Shown piece after piece: positions 1-7,490 of a DNA stretch of 23,463 nt. The position numbers and the translations under genes are program-made. The notes beneath the pieces are model-generated. The model was not told the origin of the DNA and searched no databases. It saw nothing but the letters and a program-made list of their open reading frames with translations. Position 1 is the stretch's first letter. Every line of letters starts with the position of its first letter. Location of the stretch: positions 1 to 23,463 of the IMG/VR virus record IMGVR_UViG_3300005664_000089; one strand, written 5' to 3'. Source of the DNA: a virus.

Positions 1-4
1 GTGC

Positions 5-193
5 GTGCCGGAGAAACAGAAATTCTACGGCTACGATTGCGTGGAAATCGAAATCAAGGACGACGACAAGGGCAGTGCTGTCGTGTCGTTCAAGGACCGT
101 GAGAGTGTGCCGTCAGCTCTGGAAATCGAGAGGCGCTACGATCACAGCCAGCACACGAACAATCTTTTGAGAGCAAAAGGAAAGCAGCAATGA
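5..193 (+). CDS. Hypothetical phage protein, possibly 5' truncated by window edge
   Basis: This frame gives 62 residues from a GTG at base 5, but it is already open at base 2, so the true start may lie outside the window. The visible protein is acidic in the first half (a run of Glu, Asp and Lys around residues 15-25) and ends in a basic tail. I recognise no domain. Its stop codon overlaps the ATG of the next gene by 4 bases, so it belongs to the late morphogenesis operon. Its position just before small head-surface-type proteins and the connector gene suggests a capsid-associated or assembly role, which is inference only. Confidence 0.55.
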   Translation: MPEKQKFYGYDCVEIEIKDDDKGSAVVSFKDRESVPSALEIERRYDHSQHTNNLLRAKGKQQ

Positions 194-423
194 GCTACAA
201 TATTAGCGTTTACAAGCGTCAGGGTGACGGCGCTGAGGTTGTCGCCAACGGCGGAAAGATCGTCATTCAGACGGGCGGCAAGATCGTTCCGAATTCGGAG
301 ACGCAGGCCGCTACGATCGCTGATGTGTCAACGGCAACCATCGCCTGGACGACTGCCGAAAAGGGCAGGGTCAATTCCATCCTCGCTGCTCTTGAGGGCG
401 TTGGCATCCTCGCAACATCGTGA
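190..423 (+). CDS. Small head-fibre-like structural protein
   Basis: The 77-residue product has repeated Gly-Gly-Lys-Ile-Val stretches near residues 20-33, followed by a Thr/Ala-rich segment and a C-terminal helix-like part (SILAALEGVG). This beta-strand-then-helix layout resembles short capsid-surface (head fibre) proteins encoded beside major capsid genes in siphophages. The ATG overlaps the previous stop by four bases, and the 3' end overlaps the next gene in a GTGA junction, so translation is probably coupled. Function is inferred from composition and position; I see no enzymatic motif. Confidence 0.6.
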   Translation: MSYNISVYKRQGDGAEVVANGGKIVIQTGGKIVPNSETQAATIADVSTATIAWTTAEKGRVNSILAALEGVGILATS

Positions 424-629
424 CTTCTCTTCGCCAAGCCTTCGATATGTATGCGGGGCAGTTCGTATCACGCGCCCGCGTCACGCAAGAGTTCCTTGGC
501 GTACTCCCCGGCCGTGTTATTGGCCAGCGGTTCAAGGTTGGCGAAATCATTGAAGGCCAGTTGGCAGCGACGGCAGTCAACGAAGGCTGGGCTGTCGCTG
601 TTTCAGTAGATCGCATTGAAACCAAGTAG
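420..629 (+). CDS. Small phage protein with GTG start, unknown function
   Basis: The frame starts with a GTG that overlaps the preceding stop in a GTGA junction and encodes 69 residues; an internal ATG at 447 is a weaker alternative. The N-terminal third looks helical and the C-terminal part (LAATAVNEGWAVAVSVDRIE) looks like beta strands. I do not recognise the family. It sits between two small structural-type proteins in the head region, so a minor structural or assembly role is the simplest guess. The coupled start and dense packing support it being real. Confidence 0.55.
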   Translation: MTSLRQAFDMYAGQFVSRARVTQEFLGVLPGRVIGQRFKVGEIIEGQLAATAVNEGWAVAVSVDRIETK

Positions 630-646
630 AATCATGGAGCGATGCT

Positions 647-973
647 ATGGCAGCGCCAACTAATGCAGCGGTCTTTGAATCCGTCCGCTGTGACTATGAA
701 ACTGTAGCTGCTGGCCAGTCTGATCAGGCTCTCGGCGCTACGGGGGCGATTGGCGACGTGCTGACGCGGCTCATCATCACGGTCGGAACCGCGGCAAGCG
801 CGGCCACATCCATCAAGGATGGCAGCGGGTCGTCAATTGCAATTCTTCCCAACTCGCCAGGCGGCGGGATTGGGGTTTATGTGGTCGATCTCGGCATCGT
901 CAGCACTAGCGGCGCCTGGAAAGTAACGACCGGCGCCGGCTCTACCGCCGTGGCAATCGGCAAGTTTACTTAA
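647..973 (+). CDS. Small phage structural protein, Gly/Ala/Thr-rich
   Basis: A GGAG sequence 7 bases before the ATG supports this start. The 108-residue product is rich in Ala, Gly, Ser, Thr and Val with alternating hydrophobic residues, which suggests an all-beta fold. There is no signal peptide and no catalytic motif. Such proteins are common between capsid and connector genes in siphophages and often decorate the capsid. The exact role is not determined by the sequence. Confidence 0.6.
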   Translation: MAAPTNAAVFESVRCDYETVAAGQSDQALGATGAIGDVLTRLIITVGTAASAATSIKDGSGSSIAILPNSPGGGIGVYVVDLGIVSTSGAWKVTTGAGSTAVAIGKFT

Positions 974-1006
974 GCACAATCTTTTTCAAAGTCTGGAGAC
1001 TGGCTC

Positions 1007-1435
1007 ATGTCGATCAGTAACGCGACAGAGGACGCTATTCTTTCGCTCATCTTTACGGCGACGGCATGGGCGAACTATGCGGACAATGCTGCGTCCTCTC
1101 CGCAGACAAATATCCATTTGGGGCTCAACACCGGAGACCCCGGCGACGGCGGTACGATGGCGACAAGCGAAGCCGCATATACCTCCTATGCTCGCGTCAA
1201 TGTTGCCAGAACGACGAGCGGATGGACGGTGAGTAGCGGAGCATGCACGCCAGACGCAAATATCGACTTCCCGGCCGGCACGGGCGGTGGCGAGACGGTT
1301 TCGCATTTCTGCACCGGCAAGACCGGCGGTGGCGCGGCGGCAATCCTGTTCAGTGGCACAGTCACGCCGAACATCGCAACCGGCAACGGCATCACGCCCC
1401 GTCTCACGACCGCTACAAGCATCACCCTTGACTGA
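1007..1435 (+). CDS. Phage structural protein (tail-fibre-like family)
   Basis: The product has 142 residues. It contains a His-Leu-Gly-Leu-Asn-Thr-Gly-Asp-Pro-Gly-Asp segment around residues 37-47, then Ser-Glu-Ala-Ala-Tyr-Thr-Ser-Tyr-Ala-Arg and a Gly/Thr-rich beta-type C-terminus. The pattern of LHTGDPGD plus EAAYTGYAR is one I associate with a phage structural family often labelled tail fibre protein, although here it lies in the head region. The stop overlaps the next ATG (TGATG). The assignment rests on motif memory and context. Confidence 0.6.
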   Translation: MSISNATEDAILSLIFTATAWANYADNAASSPQTNIHLGLNTGDPGDGGTMATSEAAYTSYARVNVARTTSGWTVSSGACTPDANIDFPAGTGGGETVSHFCTGKTGGGAAAILFSGTVTPNIATGNGITPRLTTATSITLD

Positions 1436-1884
1436 TGGAGCACAACGCGGAATTCCGCCGCTGCCTGATTGATGGCGACGTTCACGGCATCGTTGCGCTT
1501 CACAAGCACGTCAACCCGCATTTACCGCAACCTTCCGAGGCCGACGCGCTTATCAGCCTGCATATAGCGCGCGTCGAATGCAAGTTCGTACCAGAACAGG
1601 CGAAGCGCTGGTCGCGCGCATGGCTTCTGGACAATGGCTACCGGCGCGAGAACGGCAAGTGGCAGCGAACCACATTCAAGGACTTTCGAATCTTTGCCGA
1701 TGCCGTCGGCATTTCTTCCGGGTTTCCCGGAAAACCCAAGTCACCGTTCAATCATCGCGTTGAAGCAGTGATGGAAGACGCGCTGCTCAACAGCATGGCT
1801 AAGGGCGTGTTCGAGCCTGAAATGCAAAAGGAAAGCATGATGAAGGCTCGAAGCAAACTCAGGTTCAGGGCAAGGCTGGACTGA
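1435..1884 (+). CDS. Conserved phage protein between head and connector genes
   Basis: The 149-residue protein begins with a segment about a residue position or round (DGDVHGIVALHKHVNPHLPQ) that resembles a conserved hypothetical family of alphaproteobacterial prophages located just before the head-tail connector. The middle is helical (about residues 38-75) and the C-terminus is very basic. There are no obvious catalytic residues. Start and stop both overlap neighbouring genes by one base (TGATG), so translation is likely coupled. It could be an assembly or packaging accessory protein, but no function can be read directly. Confidence 0.6.
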   Translation: MEHNAEFRRCLIDGDVHGIVALHKHVNPHLPQPSEADALISLHIARVECKFVPEQAKRWSRAWLLDNGYRRENGKWQRTTFKDFRIFADAVGISSGFPGKPKSPFNHRVEAVMEDALLNSMAKGVFEPEMQKESMMKARSKLRFRARLD

Positions 1885-2477
1885 TGACCTGCTTTGGATT
1901 GAAGCCCGTAAGAACCGTTGCGCCGACAGCGCTCCCGGTCACGTTGACAGAGATCAAGTCGCATCTTCGTGTCGATCATTCCGACGAAGATGCGATGATC
2001 ATGCTCTATGCGCGAGCGGCGACGCAAACGCTGGACGGTTACACCGGAACATTGGGCCGGGCCATTGTCACGCAGACATGGCGGCAGGATTTCAACGATT
2101 GGCCTGATTATCGGCTGCGGCTTCCGCTCGCGCCGGTCTCGGCTATCTCATCAATCACCTATTACGATACGAACAACGCCAGCCAAACGCTTTCTTCCGC
2201 AAACTATACCTTGCTGGAAGACGACTTGGGGCCGGCTGCGGTGTGGGCGTCAACGGCCACGCTGCCCTCTGTCTATGACCGGGCAGATGCCATCCGAGTA
2301 ACATTTGTCGCGGGCTACGGTGCGGCGAGCGCGGTTCCTCAAGACATCAAGGCCGCGATCTGCCTGATGATAGCCAACCTATACGAACATCGCGAGCCCG
2401 TCGTGATCGGCCAGACAGTCAATGAAACGGCAGCCGCAAAATCGCTTCTCGCGCCCTATCGGCGCATCGGAATTTAA
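1884..2477 (+). CDS. Head-tail connector protein, phiE125 gp8 family
   Basis: At 197 residues this has the size and layout of phiE125 gp8/HK97 gp6-like connectors. The N-terminal LTEIKSHLRVD segment with Asp-Glu-Asp (residues about 21-37) is the typical start of the helical domain. The strand-rich middle contains a Pro-Leu-Ala-Pro-Val-Ser motif. The C-terminal helix carries the VPQDIKAAICLMIANLYEHRE signature and ends in a Leu-Leu-Ala-Pro-Tyr-Arg motif. These proteins form the ring under the portal that receives the tail. The following genes are the other completion proteins, as expected. Confidence 0.85.
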   Translation: MTCFGLKPVRTVAPTALPVTLTEIKSHLRVDHSDEDAMIMLYARAATQTLDGYTGTLGRAIVTQTWRQDFNDWPDYRLRLPLAPVSAISSITYYDTNNASQTLSSANYTLLEDDLGPAAVWASTATLPSVYDRADAIRVTFVAGYGAASAVPQDIKAAICLMIANLYEHREPVVIGQTVNETAAAKSLLAPYRRIGI

Positions 2478-2490
2478 CTAGGAGATCACC

Positions 2491-2919
2491 ATGACCGATC
2501 TTACCGTGACTGCCTCTCAAGTGCTCTACGTGTCCGGCCCAATGGAGTATGTAACTTCCGGTGAGGCCGTAACAATCGGGCAAATCTGCTATAAGGCCGC
2601 CGATAACACTTGGCTGAAAGCGCAGACCGATGGCACGGCCACGGAAGCTGGCGCGAACGGCGTCGGGCTTGCTTTGGGGACCGCCTCTGCCGCAGGGCAG
2701 AAGATTGGCATGGCACGACCAGGCGCCATCGTCACGCTTGGTGCGGGCGCGGGGCCGACTGCGGGTGTGGTCTATTATATCTCAAACACGGCCGGCGGCT
2801 TTGCTCCGATAGGCGACATCGGGACTGGCGACAAAGTGGTTCCGTTCTGTCTGTCGATCGGCTCCAATCAAATCCAGCTCCTCGACAAGAACTATAACGC
2901 TGGTTCGGCGCTGGCCTAG
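2491..2919 (+). CDS. Capsid decoration-like / DUF2190-type structural protein
   Basis: An AGGAG sequence 6-7 bases before the ATG supports the start. The 142-residue product is a run of short beta-type segments: a Val-Thr-Ile-Gly-Gln start, a conserved Gly-Val-Gly-Leu-Ala-Leu strand, then GVVYYISNTAGGFAP near residues 89-103. This composition resembles small capsid-decoration proteins that carry a Gly-rich beta barrel. Its place among completion genes is unusual for a decoration protein, so a general structural label is safer. No enzyme motif is present. Confidence 0.6.
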   Translation: MTDLTVTASQVLYVSGPMEYVTSGEAVTIGQICYKAADNTWLKAQTDGTATEAGANGVGLALGTASAAGQKIGMARPGAIVTLGAGAGPTAGVVYYISNTAGGFAPIGDIGTGDKVVPFCLSIGSNQIQLLDKNYNAGSALA

Positions 2920-2921
2920 TC

Positions 2922-3254
2922 ATGCGTGGCGGGCTGCTTCGCAAGCGCGTCACCTTCGAGCGGCGCGTTCGAACAAGCGATAGCGGCGGCGGTGGCGCAA
3001 TTACGTGGTCAACTCTTGCAACCGTTTGGGGCGGCTATACGCCGGAGCGCGGAATCGAGCGCCTGGACGCCGGCAGGCTGCAAGGCGAGACAATGGGCAT
3101 CCTGCGCGTCAGGTCGTCCGACACCGTTGACGCAATAACTGTCGCAGACCGCGTTCTAATCGACAGCGTTTCACATCAAATCAGATCCATCACGCAGCCT
3201 GATCAAAGGGGCAAGGCGCTTGAGATGGTAGTCGAGCGCGGCGTTCCGACCTAG
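2922..3254 (+). CDS. Head closure / head-tail adaptor, SPP1 gp16 family
   Basis: The 110-residue protein fits the SPP1 gp16-like head closure family in length and motifs. It starts MRGGLLRKRVTFERR, has a Gly-rich linker near residues 20-28, then WSTLATVWGGYTPERGIE, and ends with strands that include RVLIDSVSHQIRSI. In the family this small beta-barrel protein binds under the connector ring and closes the DNA channel until the tail attaches. The ATG follows the previous stop with one base between, and no strong ribosome site is visible, so translation is probably coupled. Confidence 0.8.
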   Translation: MRGGLLRKRVTFERRVRTSDSGGGGAITWSTLATVWGGYTPERGIERLDAGRLQGETMGILRVRSSDTVDAITVADRVLIDSVSHQIRSITQPDQRGKALEMVVERGVPT

Positions 3255-3719
3255 ATGGCCGCCAAAATCCGCAACAAGGACCGGCTTTTGAAAAAGCTGG
3301 GCATGCTTCACCCGGCTTTGTTCGAGGCAATTGAGAAGGCCAATCGCCAAGCCGCAGACGAGATGGTGGAATTCGCGCAAGCCTTCGTGCCGAAAGGCAA
3401 GACCGGCAATCTGCGGGAGTCGATTGTAGCGACACCGCCAGGTCAAGTGCCGCCATCCTACTCTCAGGGCGGCGGGCACGCTCCCGTGCCGGATGGTTCC
3501 TATGCAGTATCGGCCGGCAACACCGCCGTGCGCTACGCGCATCTTGTCGAGTGGGGAACCAAGCCTCATCCACAGGGCGGTCAGTTCAAGGGAACTGAGC
3601 ACCCAGGAACATCGCCGCAGCCATTCTTCTGGCCTGCCTACCGCATGATCCGAAAGAAACATCGGGGCCGCACCGGCCGAGCGCTGGGCAAGGCAGTCAA
3701 GGCGATCGCAGCGAAATGA
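3255..3719 (+). CDS. HK97 gp10-like tail completion protein
   Basis: The 154-residue product carries the HK97 gp10 hallmarks: an N-terminal helical region (residues about 10-42), then FVPKGKTGNLRESI near residues 47-60, a variable Gly/Ser/Pro stretch, and VRYAHLVEWGTKPH around residues 91-104. A C-terminal QPFFWPAYRM motif and a basic tail follow. Members act at the head-tail interface. The start follows the previous stop directly, and the 3' end overlaps the next gene in an ATGA junction, as in the classical gp16, gp10, DUF3168 order. Confidence 0.85.
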   Translation: MAAKIRNKDRLLKKLGMLHPALFEAIEKANRQAADEMVEFAQAFVPKGKTGNLRESIVATPPGQVPPSYSQGGGHAPVPDGSYAVSAGNTAVRYAHLVEWGTKPHPQGGQFKGTEHPGTSPQPFFWPAYRMIRKKHRGRTGRALGKAVKAIAAK

Positions 3720-4099
3720 GCGAAACATTCGACGTTCAAAAGGCGCTCTACAGCGCGCTTGTGGCTGCAAATGTATGCGGCGGCAGGGTCTATGACCACG
3801 CCGAGCAGAATGTGACGTATCCGTTTTGCGAACTCAACGAGCCTAACGTCTTGAACGACTGGCACAGCGGGTCGCCCGGCACAGAGTATCGCTATGCCTG
3901 CCAGATATGGTCGGAATACGCGGGCAACAAGGAATGCCTCGATAATTACGAACTCATTGTCAGGGCCGTGGACGGCATCAGGCTTCCGCTCAATTCAGGG
4001 ACGCTACACTCCTATGTCGAGGGCGGTCCGATTCAGCGCCAGAACGACGGCGTTCGCCGCCGAATGATTGTGATGGTCACACTCTCTCACCAATATTAG
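3716..4099 (+). CDS. Tail completion protein, DUF3168 (SPP1 gp17-like)
   Basis: At 127 residues the protein has the DUF3168 layout. An N-terminal helix (DVQKALYSALVAA) leads to GGRVYDHAEQNVTYPFCELNEP, and a mixed alpha/beta body ends with a strand (RRMIVMVTLSHQ). This family caps the tail tube end that joins the head. It overlaps the previous gene by four bases (ATGA) and directly precedes the major tail protein, exactly where the family is expected. One oddity is three cysteines, unusual in this family. Confidence 0.8.
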   Translation: MSETFDVQKALYSALVAANVCGGRVYDHAEQNVTYPFCELNEPNVLNDWHSGSPGTEYRYACQIWSEYAGNKECLDNYELIVRAVDGIRLPLNSGTLHSYVEGGPIQRQNDGVRRRMIVMVTLSHQY

Positions 4100-4109
4100 G
4101 AGACCTTAC

Positions 4110-4550
4110 ATGGCCCAAAAACTAGGTCGCGAGTTGCTGATCAAGATTGGCAACGGGGCGACGCCAGAAACCTTCACAACGGTTTGCGGCTTTGATGCCC
4201 GCTCGTTAAATATCAACAATAATTTTGTCGACTCGACGGTGCCGAGTTGCAACATCCCATCTGGGATTGTTGAAGAGTCTGGCGTCTATGGCGTCCAGTC
4301 CATGGTGTTTTCCGGCTCTGGAAAATTCGACAATGACAGCGCTGGAGTCGCCTTGGCAGATGCGGCGCTACTTCAATCGACATCCGGCAGCAACCCCAGC
4401 ATCAATTTTCAGGTCATCGTCCCTGGATGGAAAACATTCACTGGGCCTTTCCTGATTGAATCTTTCAACCTTTCTGGCTCCAAAGAGGGGAACGCAGACT
4501 TTGAGGCAACATTCCGGAAGGGTGGCGCCGTGACAGTGTCGGCGTCCTGA
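4110..4550 (+). CDS. Major tail tube protein, TP901-1 type
   Basis: An AGGAGA sequence shortly before the ATG marks a strong start, as expected for a highly expressed tube protein. The 146-residue product begins MAQKLGRELLIKIG, contains a short CGFDARSLNINNNFVDSTVP segment, and ends with the EGNADFEATFRKGGAVTVSA pattern shared by TP901-1 and GTA major tail proteins. It polymerises into the non-contractile tube around the tape measure protein. Context fully agrees: completion proteins before it, chaperones and tape measure after it. Confidence 0.85.
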   Translation: MAQKLGRELLIKIGNGATPETFTTVCGFDARSLNINNNFVDSTVPSCNIPSGIVEESGVYGVQSMVFSGSGKFDNDSAGVALADAALLQSTSGSNPSINFQVIVPGWKTFTGPFLIESFNLSGSKEGNADFEATFRKGGAVTVSAS

Positions 4551-4894
4551 TGCACACAAACCCCGTAACCGGCGAAGTTACGTTTGAACTCGCCGGCAAG
4601 AGCTATACGCTACATGCCACGATGAAGCGCGTTGCGGAGTTGAATGCGCGGCTTGCGGTGCCCGGTCTTGAGATGGTCGCCATGATGGTCAAATGCCGTG
4701 ATGCGCGGGCGATCTATTGGGGCCTTGTCTGTCTTTGCACATCGAGCAACGGCGCTGACTTCGATAACATGCTTTTGACGCCTCATATGGGTGATGCCGG
4801 GCTTGCAATATCGGCGGCGCTTGAAGCCGGGCTGCCGGAAGCGCCGAAGGATGGCGAAGTTCAAAACCCTCAAGGGACCGCGGCAATCAACTAG
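4550..4894 (+). CDS. Tail assembly chaperone, first frame (GTA TAC-like)
   Basis: The 114-residue product starts with NPVTGEVTFELAGKSYTL and continues with a helical domain, matching GTA-type tail assembly chaperones (the gpG equivalent). These keep the tape measure soluble and help recruit tube protein. The ATG overlaps the preceding stop (TGATG). The last 24 bases before its stop lie after a slippery heptamer (4864-4870) from which ribosomes could move into the -1 frame and fuse this protein to the next one. The slippery site and both frames are visible; the shift itself is inferred. Confidence 0.8.
   Translation: MHTNPVTGEVTFELAGKSYTLHATMKRVAELNARLAVPGLEMVAMMVKCRDARAIYWGLVCLCTSSNGADFDNMLLTPHMGDAGLAISAALEAGLPEAPKDGEVQNPQGTAAIN
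4864..4870 (+). other. Candidate -1 ribosomal frameshift site, A AAC CCT
   Basis: The heptamer fits the X XXY YYZ rule and is in the correct register of the first chaperone frame (codons AAC at 4865 and CCT at 4868). The -1 frame has no stop from 4825 to the end of the second chaperone at 5148, so slippage would give a fusion of 107 residues plus 92, about 199 residues. Lambda G/GT and many other siphophages use the same arrangement just before the tape measure gene. No downstream stimulatory structure was worked out. Confidence 0.6.
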
Positions 4895-4899
4895 GCCGG

Positions 4900-5148
4900 A
4901 TGCCGTGGTCGGAACTAAGGGGCATCGCGCTCGGTGCCCTGCAATGGTCTCCTGAAGAATTCCACAACTCGACATTCCGCGACATTCACGAGGGCTGGGA
5001 AGTTTACCGAAAGGTGAACGGCCTGACGCTCAAGTCGGAATCCGGCGGGATGACGCGCGAACGGCTTGAAGAACTAAAGAGGCAATATCCCGATGGCGGA
5101 CCTGGAAAAGCTGACGGTCTTGCTGGAGGCACAGACCAAGCAGTTTGA
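4900..5148 (+). CDS. Tail assembly chaperone, second frame (DUF2376/PF09550-like)
   Basis: As a free-standing gene this starts at ATG 4900 and gives 82 residues, but its frame is open back to 4825, so it may mainly be made as the C-terminal part of a frameshift fusion. The MPWSELRGIALGALQWSPEEFHNST segment is the typical PF09550 start (small helical domain with a conserved Trp-Ser-Pro), and ERLEELKRQYPDG follows near the C-terminus. Its 3' end overlaps the tape measure gene by 56 bases, a common feature of the gpT part, which binds the tape measure protein during assembly. Confidence 0.75.
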   Translation: MPWSELRGIALGALQWSPEEFHNSTFRDIHEGWEVYRKVNGLTLKSESGGMTRERLEELKRQYPDGGPGKADGLAGGTDQAV

Positions 5149-6661
5149 AAACGCGATGAAGCGCGTCCAGCGCCTTACCGGCGAGACTGCGAGCAAGACA
5201 GAAAAGTCACTTTCTCGGCTGGACAAGGCGCTGGGAAGAACCAACGCGGCAGTAGCCAACTTCGCCAAAGGTTTTGCTGGGGCGTTTACTGTTGGGGCCG
5301 CCGTCCAAGGACTCGACCAACTTGTTAAAAAGTTTGCTGAAATTAAGGACAACGCCGATCGCGCGGGCGTTTCGGCGGAATTTCTGCAATCGCTGAATAT
5401 TGCCGGGCTCGGCGCCGGCGCCAGCGAGATGACTGATCTCCTGCAAAAGTTTAATCTGGAGATTGGCGAAGCTGCAACGCAGGGCGGAAAGCTGGCGGAA
5501 CTGCTTCAAGCAAACGGCGTCGCCATCAGAAACGCCAATGGTGAACTTCGCTCGACGCAGGAGTTGTTTTTTGAAGTTGCCAACCTGATTCATCGGGCGG
5601 GATCACTCCAAGAGGCAATGACTATTTCCAATATTGCCTTTGGCAAATCGTCAAAAGACAGCGTTGTCTTTTTGCGGCAGGGCGCTGATGAAATTCAAAG
5701 GGGGATGCAGGCGGCAAAAGATACAGGGGCGGTTTTAAGAGAGGAGATAGTCGTAGAGTTTGACAGACTTGCGGACAGCATGACTGTCGCGTTTCAAACT
5801 ATCTCCGTCATTATCGCTACTGAAATAATGCCGGTAATCAGAGAAGTAAGCGCTTTCTATAGTAAGGTGGACGCGCTTGTAAAAAAGTATGGCCCGTTCT
5901 CATCCGTTGGCCCCAATATCAGCCAGTTCGATTTGATGACGACGCGCAACGACAAAAACGTCACTCAATTCGATCTGATGATGATGAACGCCAAGAGGCC
6001 GGCGGGCCAAACCACGGTCATGCCGCAGCTCGGCGGCGGCAGCGGCGGAACGACCACAAAGCAGACGACGCAAGAAATCATCGACCTTACAAATTCGTCC
6101 GCAGACTACATCGCTGTTGCACAGAAAATGTCGGAACAGGTGATGGCTGTGGAGGACGCCTTTGTCGGCTTCTTCACGTCTCTGGTTAACGGCACCAAGC
6201 CGATCGATGCACTTCGCAACTCTCTAAGCCAGTTGGGCGGCTCTCTTCTAAAGCTTGGCCTCACCAAAGGCTTTGAAATTCTTGTCGGCGCGCTCGCGGG
6301 TGGTGGCGGATTCACCAACAGCGGGCTGGGCAGCTCTATTCAAATGGGCGGTCTGTATGCAGCAGGCGGCGCCATCAAGGGCAACACAGCCAACATAGTT
6401 GGCGAGAACGGCCCTGAACTCTTTGTGCCGGGCTCTAGCGGCTATGTCGTGCCGAACAATCGGCTTGGCGGTTCAGGTGGCGGCACAACCGTCAATGTCG
6501 TCAACCAGGGGGGCATTGAATCGACGCAGCGCCGTTCAACGAGCGGCGGGCGCGAGATAATTGAGATCGTAAATCGCGTTGTCGAGGGCCGGTTCCCGGA
6601 TTTGCTCAACCGCAACGCCCCGCTGATCGGCGGTCGTCCGATCGCCAAGCGGACGGTCTGA
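5093..6661 (+). CDS. Tail tape measure protein
   Basis: This 522-residue protein lies directly after the chaperones and starts inside the second one. The first 45 residues form a charged helix (LEKLTVLLEAQTKQFENAMK), followed by long Ala-rich helices, a hydrophobic stretch near residues 60-75, and a Gly-rich C-terminal part with AAGGAIKGNTANIVGENGPELFVPG around residues 421-445. That GENGPELF-type motif is characteristic of short phage tape measure proteins. It sets tail length and helps DNA entry. A short internal repeat, QFDLM, appears twice near residues 279 and 297. Confidence 0.85.
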   Translation: MADLEKLTVLLEAQTKQFENAMKRVQRLTGETASKTEKSLSRLDKALGRTNAAVANFAKGFAGAFTVGAAVQGLDQLVKKFAEIKDNADRAGVSAEFLQSLNIAGLGAGASEMTDLLQKFNLEIGEAATQGGKLAELLQANGVAIRNANGELRSTQELFFEVANLIHRAGSLQEAMTISNIAFGKSSKDSVVFLRQGADEIQRGMQAAKDTGAVLREEIVVEFDRLADSMTVAFQTISVIIATEIMPVIREVSAFYSKVDALVKKYGPFSSVGPNISQFDLMTTRNDKNVTQFDLMMMNAKRPAGQTTVMPQLGGGSGGTTTKQTTQEIIDLTNSSADYIAVAQKMSEQVMAVEDAFVGFFTSLVNGTKPIDALRNSLSQLGGSLLKLGLTKGFEILVGALAGGGGFTNSGLGSSIQMGGLYAAGGAIKGNTANIVGENGPELFVPGSSGYVVPNNRLGGSGGGTTVNVVNQGGIESTQRRSTSGGREIIEIVNRVVEGRFPDLLNRNAPLIGGRPIAKRTV

Positions 6662-6662
6662 T

Positions 6663-7010
6663 ATGCCAGCTTGGCCCGGCGACCTCCCACGGCAGCCGAT
6701 GGACGGCAGCTATAACTATGCGCCCGTCGATAATGTCGTCAGGACAGACAACGATGTCGGCCCGCCCATCATGAGGCGGCGCTTTACCGGCTCCACTCGG
6801 GTCGAAAGCGGAACTCTTGCGCTGAATGACGCGCAGGCCCGCTCGCTTATGGACTTCTGGGATATTGATACTGCGCAAGGCTCACTGTCATTCTCTATGC
6901 CTTCATGGCGCGATGGAGTTGTGCGGGATCACACGTTCGCGGGCGCGCCATCTATATCGCGTTCGGCTAACACCTATTTTGCCTCCATAACTCTTCGCCA
7001 CGACGTTTAG
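6663..7010 (+). CDS. Distal tail / minor tail protein
   Basis: The 115-residue product has the pattern MPAWPGDLPRQP, VVRTDNDVGPPIMRRRFT, then LNDAQARSLMDFW, which I associate with a minor tail protein family placed right after the tape measure gene in lambdoid-like prophages of alphaproteobacteria. It probably occupies the position of lambda gpM at the distal tail. The start follows the tape measure stop with one base between, so translation is likely coupled. There are no cysteines and no enzyme motifs. Confidence 0.7.
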   Translation: MPAWPGDLPRQPMDGSYNYAPVDNVVRTDNDVGPPIMRRRFTGSTRVESGTLALNDAQARSLMDFWDIDTAQGSLSFSMPSWRDGVVRDHTFAGAPSISRSANTYFASITLRHDV

Positions 7011-7013
7011 CCC

Positions 7014-7490
7014 ATGCCGCTGTCTCAAGAGCAGGTTAACGCTGCGCTGGAGCGTGAAGGCGACGACCCATGGATTGCGCTGCTCGAATTGCAGCATGAC
7101 GACATGAACGGGGGCGCTTCGGTCAGGCTGGCGCGAAACCCGACAGAAGACATCGTTTCAAACGGTAACACCTATTCGAAGTCGTGGTTTGAAATAGAAC
7201 TGCCGAGCGATGATGAAACCCCTTCGGTCTGCCAGATCAGCATCATGAATGTTGACGGCGAGATCGGAAGGGTTCTCGACACCTTGACCGGCGCCATTGA
7301 ATGCACAGTCCGGGTCATTATCGCCAGCGACCCGGATACCTATGGCCGCGAGTTCCTGAGATTCAAACTGCGAAACGTCCAATGGGATGCGCTGGTCGCG
7401 TCCGGCGAATTAAGCCAGGCAACGATAACGAACAATAGATGGCCGAAGTATCAGGTGACGCCAAAATACTTCAAGCATCTCTTTGCCTGA
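7014..7490 (+). CDS. Minor tail protein, DUF1833 family (lambda gpL-like position)
   Basis: At 158 residues the protein carries the DUF1833 pattern. An N-terminal helix (EQVNAALER) is followed by WIALLELQH, VRLARNPTEDIVSNGNTY and FEIELPSDDETPSVCQISIMNVD, with a C-terminal strand region ending NRWPKYQVTPKYFKHLFA. Family members are tail tip hub components that sit between the gpM-like protein and the NlpC/P60 peptidase, which is the order seen here. The 3' end overlaps the next gene by 52 bases. Confidence 0.8.
   Translation: MPLSQEQVNAALEREGDDPWIALLELQHDDMNGGASVRLARNPTEDIVSNGNTYSKSWFEIELPSDDETPSVCQISIMNVDGEIGRVLDTLTGAIECTVRVIIASDPDTYGREFLRFKLRNVQWDALVASGELSQATITNNRWPKYQVTPKYFKHLFA

Noticed and set aside
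5900-6000. QFDLM repeat in the tape measure protein as a frameshift or recombination scar.
   Set aside because: The frame is intact and short internal repeats are normal in tape measure proteins.
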